DNA of 41,020 nucleotides from assembly GCA_016215625.1 (NCBI GenBank), contig JACRIW010000045.1:1-41020 (forward strand). The letters run 5' to 3'. A model generated the notes under the pieces. The model had not been told where the DNA came from. It did not search any database and saw only the letters and a list, made by a program, of their open reading frames with translations. Positions 24,375-31,725 of the stretch are shown piece by piece. The DNA comes from Candidatus Eiseniibacteriota bacterium (lineage in GTDB: Bacteria > Eisenbacteria > RBG-16-71-46). Each line of letters begins with the position of its first letter. The stretch's first letter is position 1. A program made the translations under genes and the position numbers.

Positions 24375-24992
24375 ATGAAGCGAGTCCTGAAGGAACACGA
24401 CACTGGTTCGGCGGTTTGCCCGAAGTGCCGCGTGCTGGCGAAGACCACTTACCGGTATCGCGACATCAGCCTGACCTCGCCCAAGCTCAGGGTGAGGCGA
24501 GTGCTGGTAGGTGTGTGCGATAAGTGCCGCGGCACGGTGACGATTCCCTGGCAATCAAACGAGCGCATCCAGTCGGCGGTACGAGTTGCTCGAGGGCGCG
24601 CCGAGTCCGCCGGCCGCATCGAGGCTCGAGTCCCGAGCGATCTGTACGAGCGCCTGCGGCTGATCACGACGAAGCTGGAGGCTCGGGATGAGGCTTTCGC
24701 TCACGTGATGTTGCGCTTCTACCTCAGCCAGCTTTCGAGGAGTCCGAAGTTCGCCACTCGGGTGCGGCGCCTGAGCGTCGTGCGCGAGGGAAGTCGTGCG
24801 AGCCAGCGAGTCTCGCTGCGGGTCTCCGGGAAGCTCTACGACCAGGCTCTGAAGCAGGCGCAGGCTTGCGGCGTGACGGACCAGAGCGCACTCGTTCGCG
24901 GCCTGATCGCCGCCGCGTACGAGGATGTGTTTACGAACTCCTCGCCGCAGCGCAGGGCCGTGTTGGAGTGTCTCGCGGACGCGACGAGCTGA
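24375..24992 (+). CDS. Zinc-finger antitoxin-like protein with two ribbon-helix-helix-like segments
   Basis: Protein of 205 residues, its ATG 1 nt after the toxin stop. Residues 15-51 form a YgiT/MqsA-type zinc ribbon with CPKC (15-18) and CDKC (48-51), which in MqsA binds the toxin. Instead of the MqsA helix-turn-helix, the remaining 150 residues contain two segments of RHH shape: RIEARVPSDLYERLRLI followed by a helix (81-120), and QRVSLRVSGKLYDQALKQAQ followed by TDQSALVRGLIAAAYEDV (144-185). Each has a strand then two helices. Two in one chain could act as a pseudo-dimer that reads the inverted repeat at 24024-24043. MqsA is about 131 residues, so this protein is long. RHH assignment comes from pattern only. 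Confidence 0.6.
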   Translation: MKRVLKEHDTGSAVCPKCRVLAKTTYRYRDISLTSPKLRVRRVLVGVCDKCRGTVTIPWQSNERIQSAVRVARGRAESAGRIEARVPSDLYERLRLITTKLEARDEAFAHVMLRFYLSQLSRSPKFATRVRRLSVVREGSRASQRVSLRVSGKLYDQALKQAQACGVTDQSALVRGLIAAAYEDVFTNSSPQRRAVLECLADATS

Positions 24993-25030
24993 AGGGGAGT
25001 GGATTCCGCCTCCCTCGTCAGCTCGTTCCC

Positions 25031-25149
25031 CATCCTCCGTCCGGCCATCCTTCTTCCGTCGCCTGACGGCGCCGGTATCCGACCTGATGAGCGCTCCTGC
25101 CGCACGGGCGTGGGGCCAGAGCGAAGACGATGGTGAAGCCGCGCCGTAG
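25031..25149 (+). pseudogene. Degenerate duplicate of the 5' region of the gene at 25357
   Basis: CATCCTCCGTCCGGC at 25031 repeats exactly at 25301, and the next roughly 55 bases align without gaps up to ATGAGC (25087 and 25357; offset 270), about 75 percent identical over 67 bases by hand count. The first copy's ATG opens a 20-codon frame (MSAPAARAWG..., TAG at 25147-25149) compared with MSTPIPPSVG... in the intact gene. This looks like a partial duplication left when the neighbouring module entered, or a truncated relic. A separate 20-residue peptide is possible but has no ribosome site. Confidence 0.5.
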
Positions 25150-25192
25150 AGGGGGAAGACGAGTCTCGGCAAGCAATGCATGGCGTGGATTT

Positions 25193-25209
25193 TTGAACCC
25201 AAGGTTCAA
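25193..25209. repeat. Perfect inverted repeat TTGAACC-CAA-GGTTCAA
   Basis: Seven-base perfect arms in an AT-richer patch between the duplicated start regions. GGTTCAA recalls a tRNA T-arm, but the flanking bases do not form a tRNA. It may be an operator or a relic recombination site. Confidence 0.4.
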
Positions 25210-25339
25210 GAATACAAGGTCAGCCTTTCTCGGCCGCGAGCTGTTCCGCCCCGACTAACGGTGCGATGACTCCTCGGAAGACTCGCGCTCCCGCATCCCG
25301 CATCCTCCGTCCGGCTACCTTTCGCTCGCCGCGTCCCTG

Positions 25340-25357
25340 CGCCAGTATCCGGCCCCA
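25340..25357 (+). promoter_or_regulatory. Putative leaderless start region of the receiver/kinase-like gene
   Basis: GTATCCG (25345-25351) ends five bases before the ATG at 25357 and no Shine-Dalgarno is present. The same GTATCCG precedes the degenerate copy at 25087. If it is a -10 box, the mRNA begins at the start codon. Confidence 0.35.
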
Positions 25358-28350
25358 TGAGCACTCCCATTCCGCCGTCCGTCGGCTCCAGTCCGTCCAG
25401 CACGGACCCCGTCAATCCCTTCCTCGCGTTCCAGCAGCTCATGCCGTTCCGCGTGCACGACATCCTGCTCGTGTCGAGCCTCTACGACTCGTTCACGCTG
25501 CAGGAGGACGGCCGGCTCAATGAGCTCATCGCCGGCGAGTTCCTCGAGATGTCGTTCCAGCACACGCCGGGACTCACGCACGTCTCGAGCGGCGAAGAAG
25601 CGATCGCGCTCGCCAAGGCCGAGTCGCGCTTCAACCTCATCGTCACGGCGCTCCGCCCGGGCGGCATGGACGCGGTCGAACTCGCGCGCCGCGTGCGCGC
25701 CGAAGGGCTCGACGTGCCCGTCGTCGCGCTCGCGTACGACAACACCGAGCGCAAGGAGTTCGAGTCCTCGCGCGGCCTCGAAGGCATCGAGCGGCTGTTC
25801 CTGTGGCAGGGCGACGCGCGCATCCTGGTCGCGATCGTCAAGAGCGTCGAGGACGCGCGCAACGTGGCGCACGACACCGACACGGCCGGCGTGCCGGTCG
25901 TGGTCGTGGTCGAGGACAACGTCCGCTACTACTCGTCGTTCCTGCCCACGATCTACTCCGAGCTGATCGGCCAGTCCGAACGGCTGCTGCGCGAAGGCTT
26001 CAACGCGTCGCACAAGCTCGTGCGCATGCGAGCGCGCCCCAAGATCCTGCTCGCCACCAACTACGAGCAGGCCGAAGCGCTCATCGACCGCTACGGCCGC
26101 TTCCTGCTCGGCCTCATCTCGGACGTCGAGTTCCCGCGCGAACGCAAGCTCTCGCGCGAGGCCGGCTTCGACCTCGCACGCCACGCGCGCGAGATCGCGC
26201 CGGATCTGCCGATCCTGCTGCAGTCGAGCCGGCCGGAGTTCGCGACCGGCGCGGCCGAAGTCGGCGCGGCGTTCCTGCAGAAGTACTCCGACACGCTGCT
26301 CGCGGACCTCCAGCACTTCATCGTCGAGAACTTCGCGTTCGGCGACTTCGTGTTCCGCGATCCCGACGGCGCGCCGGTGGGGCGCGCGAGCAACCTCAAG
26401 GAGCTCGAGCAGGAGCTCAAGCGCGTGCCGCTCGAGAGCCTCGTGTACCACGGCCAGCGCAACCACTTCTCGCGCTGGTTCACCGCACGCACGGAGTTCT
26501 CGCTCGCGCGCAAGCTGCGCCCGCGCACGGTGGGCGAGTTCGACACGCCTGCGGACCTGCGCGCGAGCCTGCTCGCGAGCATCGCCGAGTACCGCCAGGA
26601 ACAGAGCGAGACGCTCGTGCTGGACTTCGACCGCGAGTCGTTCGACCCGAGCGCCAACTTCTTCACACGCGTCGGCGGCGGCTCGCTCGGTGGCAAGGCG
26701 CGCGGCCTCGCGTTCGTGCGGTTCCTGCTCAACCACCACGGCATCACGCGCCGCTTCGAAGGCGTGCGCATCGGCGTGCCGCAGGCCATGGTGCTCGCGA
26801 CCGACGTGTTCGACGAGTTCCTCGACCTGAACCGCCTGCGCAGCTTCGCGCTCGAGTGCACGAACGACGCGTACCTGCACCAGCGCTTCCAGGGCGCGCG
26901 CCTGCCCGATCACGTGATGGAGGACCTGAAGGTCTTCCTGTCGGGCGTCACGTGGCCGCTCGCGGTGCGCAGTTCGAGCCTGCTCGAGGACTCGCAGTAC
27001 CAGCCGTTCACCGGCGTGTACGACACGCTCATGCTCGCGAACGACTCGCCGGACGTGGACGATCGCCTGCGCCAGCTCGTCGCCGCGATCCTCAGCGTGT
27101 ACGCGAGCACGTTCAGCAAGAACGCCAAGGACTACCTGCACGCGACGCCGTTCCGCCTCGAGCAGGAGAAGATGGCGGTGATCATCCAGCGCGTCGTCGG
27201 CAACCGCCACGACTCGCGCTTCTATCCCGACTTCTCGGGCGTGGCGCGCTCGCGCAACTTCTACCCGCCCGAACCGCTCAAGCCCGAGGACGGCATCGCC
27301 GCCGTCGCGCTCGGCATGGGGCGCACGGTCGTCGAGGGCGGGCAGTGCCTGTCGTTCTGCCCGCGCGCGCCGCGGCACATCCTGCAGTTCTCGTCCGTGG
27401 ACGACGTGCTCGCGAACTCGCAGCGCGAGTTCTGGGCGATCGAGATGGGCCGCCCCGGCGGTTCGACCGGAGAAGAGGCCATGCGCGAGTCGCGCTTCGG
27501 GCTCGACGTCGCCGAACGCGACGGCACGCTGTACGCGCTCGGCAGCACGTACAGCCCGGAGAACAACGTCATCTACGACGGGCTCTCACGCAACGGCGTC
27601 CGCCTCGTGACCTTTGCGCCCGTGCTCAAGCACGGCGTGTTCCCGCTCGCCGACGTGCTCGACCAGCTGCTCGGCGTGGGGCAGCACGGCATGAACCGTC
27701 CGGCCGAGATCGAGTTCGCCGCGCGCTTGTCGCCGCGCGAGGGAGAGCCGCACGAGTTCGCGTTCCTGCAGATGCGGCCGCTGTCGTTGTCGCACGACGG
27801 CGACACGCCGGACATCGACGAGGACGAGCCCGAGCGCCTCGTGTGCGACAGCGCGCGCGTGCTCGGCAACGGCGTCGTGAGCGACATGCGCGACGTCGTC
27901 GTGGTGGACTTCCACCGGTTCGATCGTTCGCGCAGCGTCGAGGCCGCGGCCGAGGTGGCGAAGTTCAACGCCGAGCTGCTCGCCGAGAAGAGACCTTACC
28001 TGCTGATCGGCGTCGGGCGCTGGGGCTCGACCGATCCGTGGCTCGGCATTCCCGTGACCTGGGACCAGATCTCGGGCGCGCGCGTGATCATCGAGACCGG
28101 CTTCCGCGACTTCCGCGTGACGCCGTCGCAGGGCAGTCACTTCTTCCAGAACCTGACGAGCTTCCAGATCGGCTACTTCACCGTGAACCACGGCGAAGGG
28201 TTCGTGGACTGGGACTGGCTGGCCGCGCACGCGCTGAGCCAGCACGGCCTCGTGCAGCACCTGCGCTTCGACGAGCCGCTCGTCGCGCTCATGGACGGCC
28301 GCCGCGGCAAGGGCGTGATCTACAAGCCGGGGAAGAGGCGCACGGAGTAG
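25357..28350 (+). CDS. Tandem receiver-like domains fused to a PEP-synthase-type ATP-binding domain
   Basis: Protein of 997 residues. Residues about 36-165 are receiver-like, but the phosphoacceptor is missing: FNLIVTALRPGGMD has A98 where response regulators have Asp. Residues about 178-335 form a second receiver with the acid pair E186/D187, D256 in LLGLISDVEF, LQSS and LQKY, so this one could be phosphorylated. From about 425 follows the N-terminal nucleotide-binding domain of PEP synthase/pyruvate phosphate dikinase: GGGSLGGKARGLAFVRF (K447), WPLAVRSSSLLEDSQYQPFTG (R538) and the closing GRWGSTDPWLGIPVTWDQIS. The swivelling His domain and PEP barrel are absent, so a full PEP-synthase reaction is not possible. 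Similar proteins are annotated 'PEP/pyruvate-binding'. Role unknown; a phosphorylation-regulated ATP-dependent enzyme is inferred. Confidence 0.85.
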   Translation: MSTPIPPSVGSSPSSTDPVNPFLAFQQLMPFRVHDILLVSSLYDSFTLQEDGRLNELIAGEFLEMSFQHTPGLTHVSSGEEAIALAKAESRFNLIVTALRPGGMDAVELARRVRAEGLDVPVVALAYDNTERKEFESSRGLEGIERLFLWQGDARILVAIVKSVEDARNVAHDTDTAGVPVVVVVEDNVRYYSSFLPTIYSELIGQSERLLREGFNASHKLVRMRARPKILLATNYEQAEALIDRYGRFLLGLISDVEFPRERKLSREAGFDLARHAREIAPDLPILLQSSRPEFATGAAEVGAAFLQKYSDTLLADLQHFIVENFAFGDFVFRDPDGAPVGRASNLKELEQELKRVPLESLVYHGQRNHFSRWFTARTEFSLARKLRPRTVGEFDTPADLRASLLASIAEYRQEQSETLVLDFDRESFDPSANFFTRVGGGSLGGKARGLAFVRFLLNHHGITRRFEGVRIGVPQAMVLATDVFDEFLDLNRLRSFALECTNDAYLHQRFQGARLPDHVMEDLKVFLSGVTWPLAVRSSSLLEDSQYQPFTGVYDTLMLANDSPDVDDRLRQLVAAILSVYASTFSKNAKDYLHATPFRLEQEKMAVIIQRVVGNRHDSRFYPDFSGVARSRNFYPPEPLKPEDGIAAVALGMGRTVVEGGQCLSFCPRAPRHILQFSSVDDVLANSQREFWAIEMGRPGGSTGEEAMRESRFGLDVAERDGTLYALGSTYSPENNVIYDGLSRNGVRLVTFAPVLKHGVFPLADVLDQLLGVGQHGMNRPAEIEFAARLSPREGEPHEFAFLQMRPLSLSHDGDTPDIDEDEPERLVCDSARVLGNGVVSDMRDVVVVDFHRFDRSRSVEAAAEVAKFNAELLAEKRPYLLIGVGRWGSTDPWLGIPVTWDQISGARVIIETGFRDFRVTPSQGSHFFQNLTSFQIGYFTVNHGEGFVDWDWLAAHALSQHGLVQHLRFDEPLVALMDGRRGKGVIYKPGKRRTE

Positions 28351-28438
28351 GGGGCGACATCCTGCAACGCGATTGCCCGAGCAAGACTCTCGCGCGCACG
28401 GGGAAGCTCATGCGCTTCCTGAACTCTATTGGGCAGAT

Positions 28439-28458
28439 CGAGCGATTTGTATCGCTCG
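28439..28458. terminator. Hairpin after the receiver/kinase-like gene
   Basis: CGAGCGAT, loop TTGT, ATCGCTCG: 8 perfect pairs in the 200-nt gap before the next gene. No T-run follows, so termination would be weak or Rho-assisted. Confidence 0.4.
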
Positions 28459-28550
28459 CGCGGCACGAGTAGGGTTTCACCCGATTCATTCTGGTTGTCC
28501 ACGTGGGAGTCCCCCGAGTCCCGCGCGTGATCTTCACGGAGGAAGATCCG

Positions 28551-31500
28551 ATGCGCGCACCACGTATTCCCGCCGCGGCGCTCTTCCTGAGCGCGCTGCT
28601 GATCGTCGCACCGGTGGCGAGCCGTCGCGGTTTCGCGCTGTGCGGATTGCCCGGCACGCTCGGCGATGCCGGCGTCACCGCCACGGGCGACCGGCCCACC
28701 GTGATGGCGGCTGCCGACATGGACGGGGACGGCTTCGACGAACTCGTGCTCTCCGAGGAGGGCAGCGGCCGGATCGCGGTCTATGCGATCTTCGCGGGGG
28801 CGGCTGGTGGAACTCGTCGCGGCTTCGTGCGGCTGTACGACGTCGGGGGCTTCGACCGGCCGTCGCAGATCGTCGCGCGGGACTTCGACTCCGACGGCAT
28901 CGCCGATGTCTTGGTCGCCACGCGCGGCTCGGACGGTGTCGTGCTGTGCAAGGGCACGCGCTCGGGAGTGCGGCCGGGCCTAACGTCGCCGGTCGCGCTT
29001 GCGGGCACGAGTGACGCGCGCGGAGTCGTGGTCGCGGACTTCAACCACGACGGCCTTCCCGATCTTGCCGTCGCCTGCGCGGCGGGAGTGATCACGCTGC
29101 GCGGCCAGGGCGTGTCGGGCGTCGCCGACGGCACGTTCTCCGCGCCCTTCGCCACGCTCGCGACTGCGGCGACCGGGCTGTGGAGCTGCATCGCGACGGG
29201 CGACATGAATCGCGACGGGGCGTTCGACCTGATCGGTTGCAGCAATTCGCCGAACCAGATTCGCTACCTGATGGGGGCCGGGGGTGCGGGCGGCGGCAAT
29301 GGCCTCTTCGGCAATCTGCAGACCACGCCAAACCTCAGCGAAACCACCTCGCTGTTGCTGCGCGACGTGACGGGGGACGGCAAGCTCGACGTCCTGCTGC
29401 CGGGGAACTCCGCGGGTGCGGCGGTCGCGACGAACCGGACGCCGGACTTCGTGTTCACGCTGTCGCTCCAGCCGGTGTCGTTCGGCAGTGACGTCGGCGA
29501 ACCGCCCTCGCTCGCGTACGGTGCCGCGGATCTCGACGGTGACGGCCTCCCGGACCTGGTGTACTCGCGCGGCGTGCGGAGCACATTGCGCGTGAGCCGC
29601 GGCATCCTCGACGGTCCGCTCTACGTGGCGTTCGACACGTGGGACTCGCCCGCGATCGATTCGCCCTCCGGGCTGCTCCTGCACGACTTCGATCGCGACG
29701 GCGCCCCCGACGTCGCCGTCGTGAGCACTGCGAACGACGTCGTCGCGTTGCTCCCCGGCGTCTGTTCGCACGATCCGCAGGGGCAAGGATGGCTCACCTG
29801 CGAGGCGCTGGGCCCGGGCACCGTCACGTCCTCGCCTGCTCCGGGGCTGCTGCCGCTCGGAACGAGCGTGTCGCTGGAGGCCGTGCCCGATGCGGGCGCG
29901 CAGTTCGTCGGGTGGACCGGAGCGGCGACGGGAGTGGCGCCGGTCACGACCACCACGATCGACGGACACCGTGTGGCACAGGCCTGGTTCGCGCACTCGA
30001 CGCATGCACTGGACGTCGGCGTGCAGGGAGCCGGATCGGTGCGACGAGTGCCTGCGCTGGATCGCTATCCCCACGGATCGGTCGCCAAACTGTACGCGCA
30101 ACCGGACCCGCATCAGGAGTTCGTCCGGTGGACGGGCGACGTCGAGTCCGACAGCGCCGGCGCGGTGATCGTGATGTCGGGCGATCACGCGGTGACCGCG
30201 AACTTCACGCAGACGCTCTACACCGTGACCGTGAGGGGGCCCTACGATTTCGATCCGCGACCGATTCCGTGCAGTTTCGACCCGCCGGGTGGGCGATACC
30301 CGTTCGGCGCCGTGGTCCGCGTGACCGCGCTGCCGGATCCGGGCATGTCGTTCTTCGGCTGGTTGCTCGGCGGCCGCTTCGTTCCCGGAAATCCACTGAC
30401 GGTCACGGTGGCCGGCGACACGACACTGTACGCGGGGTTCACCCCGATCCAGTACTGGCCCGAGTTCACGCAGATCGGCTTCGGCGAGGTGTGGTGGTGG
30501 CCCTACCATTGGGTGCAATACGGCGACAGCGTCACCGCGCAGGCCGTGCCGGCCGAAGGCTACGACTTCGTCGGCTGGAGCGGCGACGTGGTCGACACGG
30601 CAAGGTGGATCCGTTTCGCGGTGACCTCGAATGTCCGGATCACCGCGCACTTCTCGTCGTCCCCGAGCTATGCGCCACACATCGTGAGCGTGCGGGACGT
30701 GGCGCTCGATCAGGGCGGCCGCGTCAAGGTGAGCTGGCAGCGCAGCGCCTTCGACCAGGCGGGAGCCGGCGCGAACGCGCGCGTCGGTGAGTACCGCGTC
30801 TGGCGGGGGCTCGACGAGTCCGACGCGCTCGCGGCGCTGCGCGACGGTGGGGCGCGATGGTGGAGCGAGAACCCGGTCGCGCCGGGCGAGCGCCAGCTGC
30901 GGCAGGTTCGCTACTTCGGGCAGACGACCTACTGGGAGCTTGTCGGCGCGTCGCCCGCGAGCGCGCTCGAGGGCTACGGCATGGTGTTCTCGACGCAGCA
31001 CGATGCGACGCCTTCGCGCCCGGCCCCGTGGGTGCGCACCTTCGTGCAGGCCGTCTCGCGCGACGGTGCGATCTGGTGGAACTCGCCGGTCGATTCGGGG
31101 CTGTCGCGCGACAACCTGCCGCCCGATCCGCCGAGTTCGCCGGCGCTGCTGTGGCTCACGAGCGAGTACGACCTGCGCTGGGTGCCGAGCACGGCGCCCG
31201 ACCTCGCGGGCTATCGCGTCTATCTGGGCGACTCGCCGGGATTCGTGACCGACAGCAGCTCGTTCGCTGCGTTCACAATCGAGCCGCGAGTGCGCGTTCC
31301 GGTCGTCGGCGGTCGCGCTCGTGTCGCTCGCGTGCGCGCGGTCGACGTGCACGAGAACGAGAGCGCCGCACTCGAGGCCGTGCCTCCGACGCTGGACGCC
31401 GCTGCGGCACTGCCCACTCTTTCGCTGCGGCTCGCCCACGCGAACCCGTGCCGCGGCGAGGTCGCCGTGGAGTACGCGCTCGACCGTGCGCAGGAAGCAG

Positions 31501-31679
31501 ATCTGAGGCTGTTCGATGTGAGTGGCCGTCTCGTGTGCGGTCGGCGGCTCCCCGGCGTCATCGGCGCCGCGGGCCCGCTGTCGCTCTCGCCGGGCCGGCC
31601 ACTCGCGGCCGGGCTGTACTTCGTCGCGTTGCAGCAGGGCTCGCGCGTGTTGCGTGCGCGCGTGGTGGTGGTGCCTTGA
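28551..31679 (+). CDS. Secreted FG-GAP protein with InlB-type repeats and sorting domain (paralog 1)
   Basis: Protein of 1042 residues; start MRAPRIPAAAL with GGAGG 8 nt upstream. Residues 1-30 form a signal peptide. About 45-410 are VCBS/FG-GAP repeats (DMDGDGFDELVLSEEG, DFDSDGIADVLVATRG, DLDGDGLPDLVYSRG). About 415-710 hold divergent InlB B-repeats (GPGTVTSS ... GAQFVGWTG; QEFVRWTGDV; MSFFGWLLGG; YDFVGWSGDV), Trp-containing beta modules of surface proteins. A fibronectin-III-like part follows (RVSWQRSAF, then DNLPPDPPSSP and YDLRWVPSTAPDLAGYRVY). Residues 965-1042 are the FlgD/type IX sorting domain (LRLAHANPCRGEV ... GLYFVALQQGS). It is followed after 46 nt by a paralog of almost equal length, which is likely co-transcribed. 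Confidence 0.9.
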   Translation: MRAPRIPAAALFLSALLIVAPVASRRGFALCGLPGTLGDAGVTATGDRPTVMAAADMDGDGFDELVLSEEGSGRIAVYAIFAGAAGGTRRGFVRLYDVGGFDRPSQIVARDFDSDGIADVLVATRGSDGVVLCKGTRSGVRPGLTSPVALAGTSDARGVVVADFNHDGLPDLAVACAAGVITLRGQGVSGVADGTFSAPFATLATAATGLWSCIATGDMNRDGAFDLIGCSNSPNQIRYLMGAGGAGGGNGLFGNLQTTPNLSETTSLLLRDVTGDGKLDVLLPGNSAGAAVATNRTPDFVFTLSLQPVSFGSDVGEPPSLAYGAADLDGDGLPDLVYSRGVRSTLRVSRGILDGPLYVAFDTWDSPAIDSPSGLLLHDFDRDGAPDVAVVSTANDVVALLPGVCSHDPQGQGWLTCEALGPGTVTSSPAPGLLPLGTSVSLEAVPDAGAQFVGWTGAATGVAPVTTTTIDGHRVAQAWFAHSTHALDVGVQGAGSVRRVPALDRYPHGSVAKLYAQPDPHQEFVRWTGDVESDSAGAVIVMSGDHAVTANFTQTLYTVTVRGPYDFDPRPIPCSFDPPGGRYPFGAVVRVTALPDPGMSFFGWLLGGRFVPGNPLTVTVAGDTTLYAGFTPIQYWPEFTQIGFGEVWWWPYHWVQYGDSVTAQAVPAEGYDFVGWSGDVVDTARWIRFAVTSNVRITAHFSSSPSYAPHIVSVRDVALDQGGRVKVSWQRSAFDQAGAGANARVGEYRVWRGLDESDALAALRDGGARWWSENPVAPGERQLRQVRYFGQTTYWELVGASPASALEGYGMVFSTQHDATPSRPAPWVRTFVQAVSRDGAIWWNSPVDSGLSRDNLPPDPPSSPALLWLTSEYDLRWVPSTAPDLAGYRVYLGDSPGFVTDSSSFAAFTIEPRVRVPVVGGRARVARVRAVDVHENESAALEAVPPTLDAAAALPTLSLRLAHANPCRGEVAVEYALDRAQEADLRLFDVSGRLVCGRRLPGVIGAAGPLSLSPGRPLAAGLYFVALQQGSRVLRARVVVVP

Positions 31680-31725
31680 TGGGCAGCCGTCGCGACCGAG
31701 GCGCGTGCGCGCGCAGGAGGATCTC

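Larger units (their letters stand above)
24993..25356. other. Intergenic region upstream of the receiver/kinase-like gene
   Basis: 364 nt containing a degenerate copy of the next gene's start region (25031-25149), a perfect inverted repeat (25193-25209) and the genuine start region (25301-25356). No RNA gene is seen. Confidence 0.5.

Noticed and set aside
24555-25202. 215-codon minus-strand frame opposite the antitoxin-like gene
   Set aside because: No motif; the plus strand has the coupled gene pair and the zinc ribbon.
25193-25209. tRNA fragment at the inverted repeat
   Set aside because: GGTTCAA resembles a T-arm but acceptor and anticodon arms cannot be drawn.
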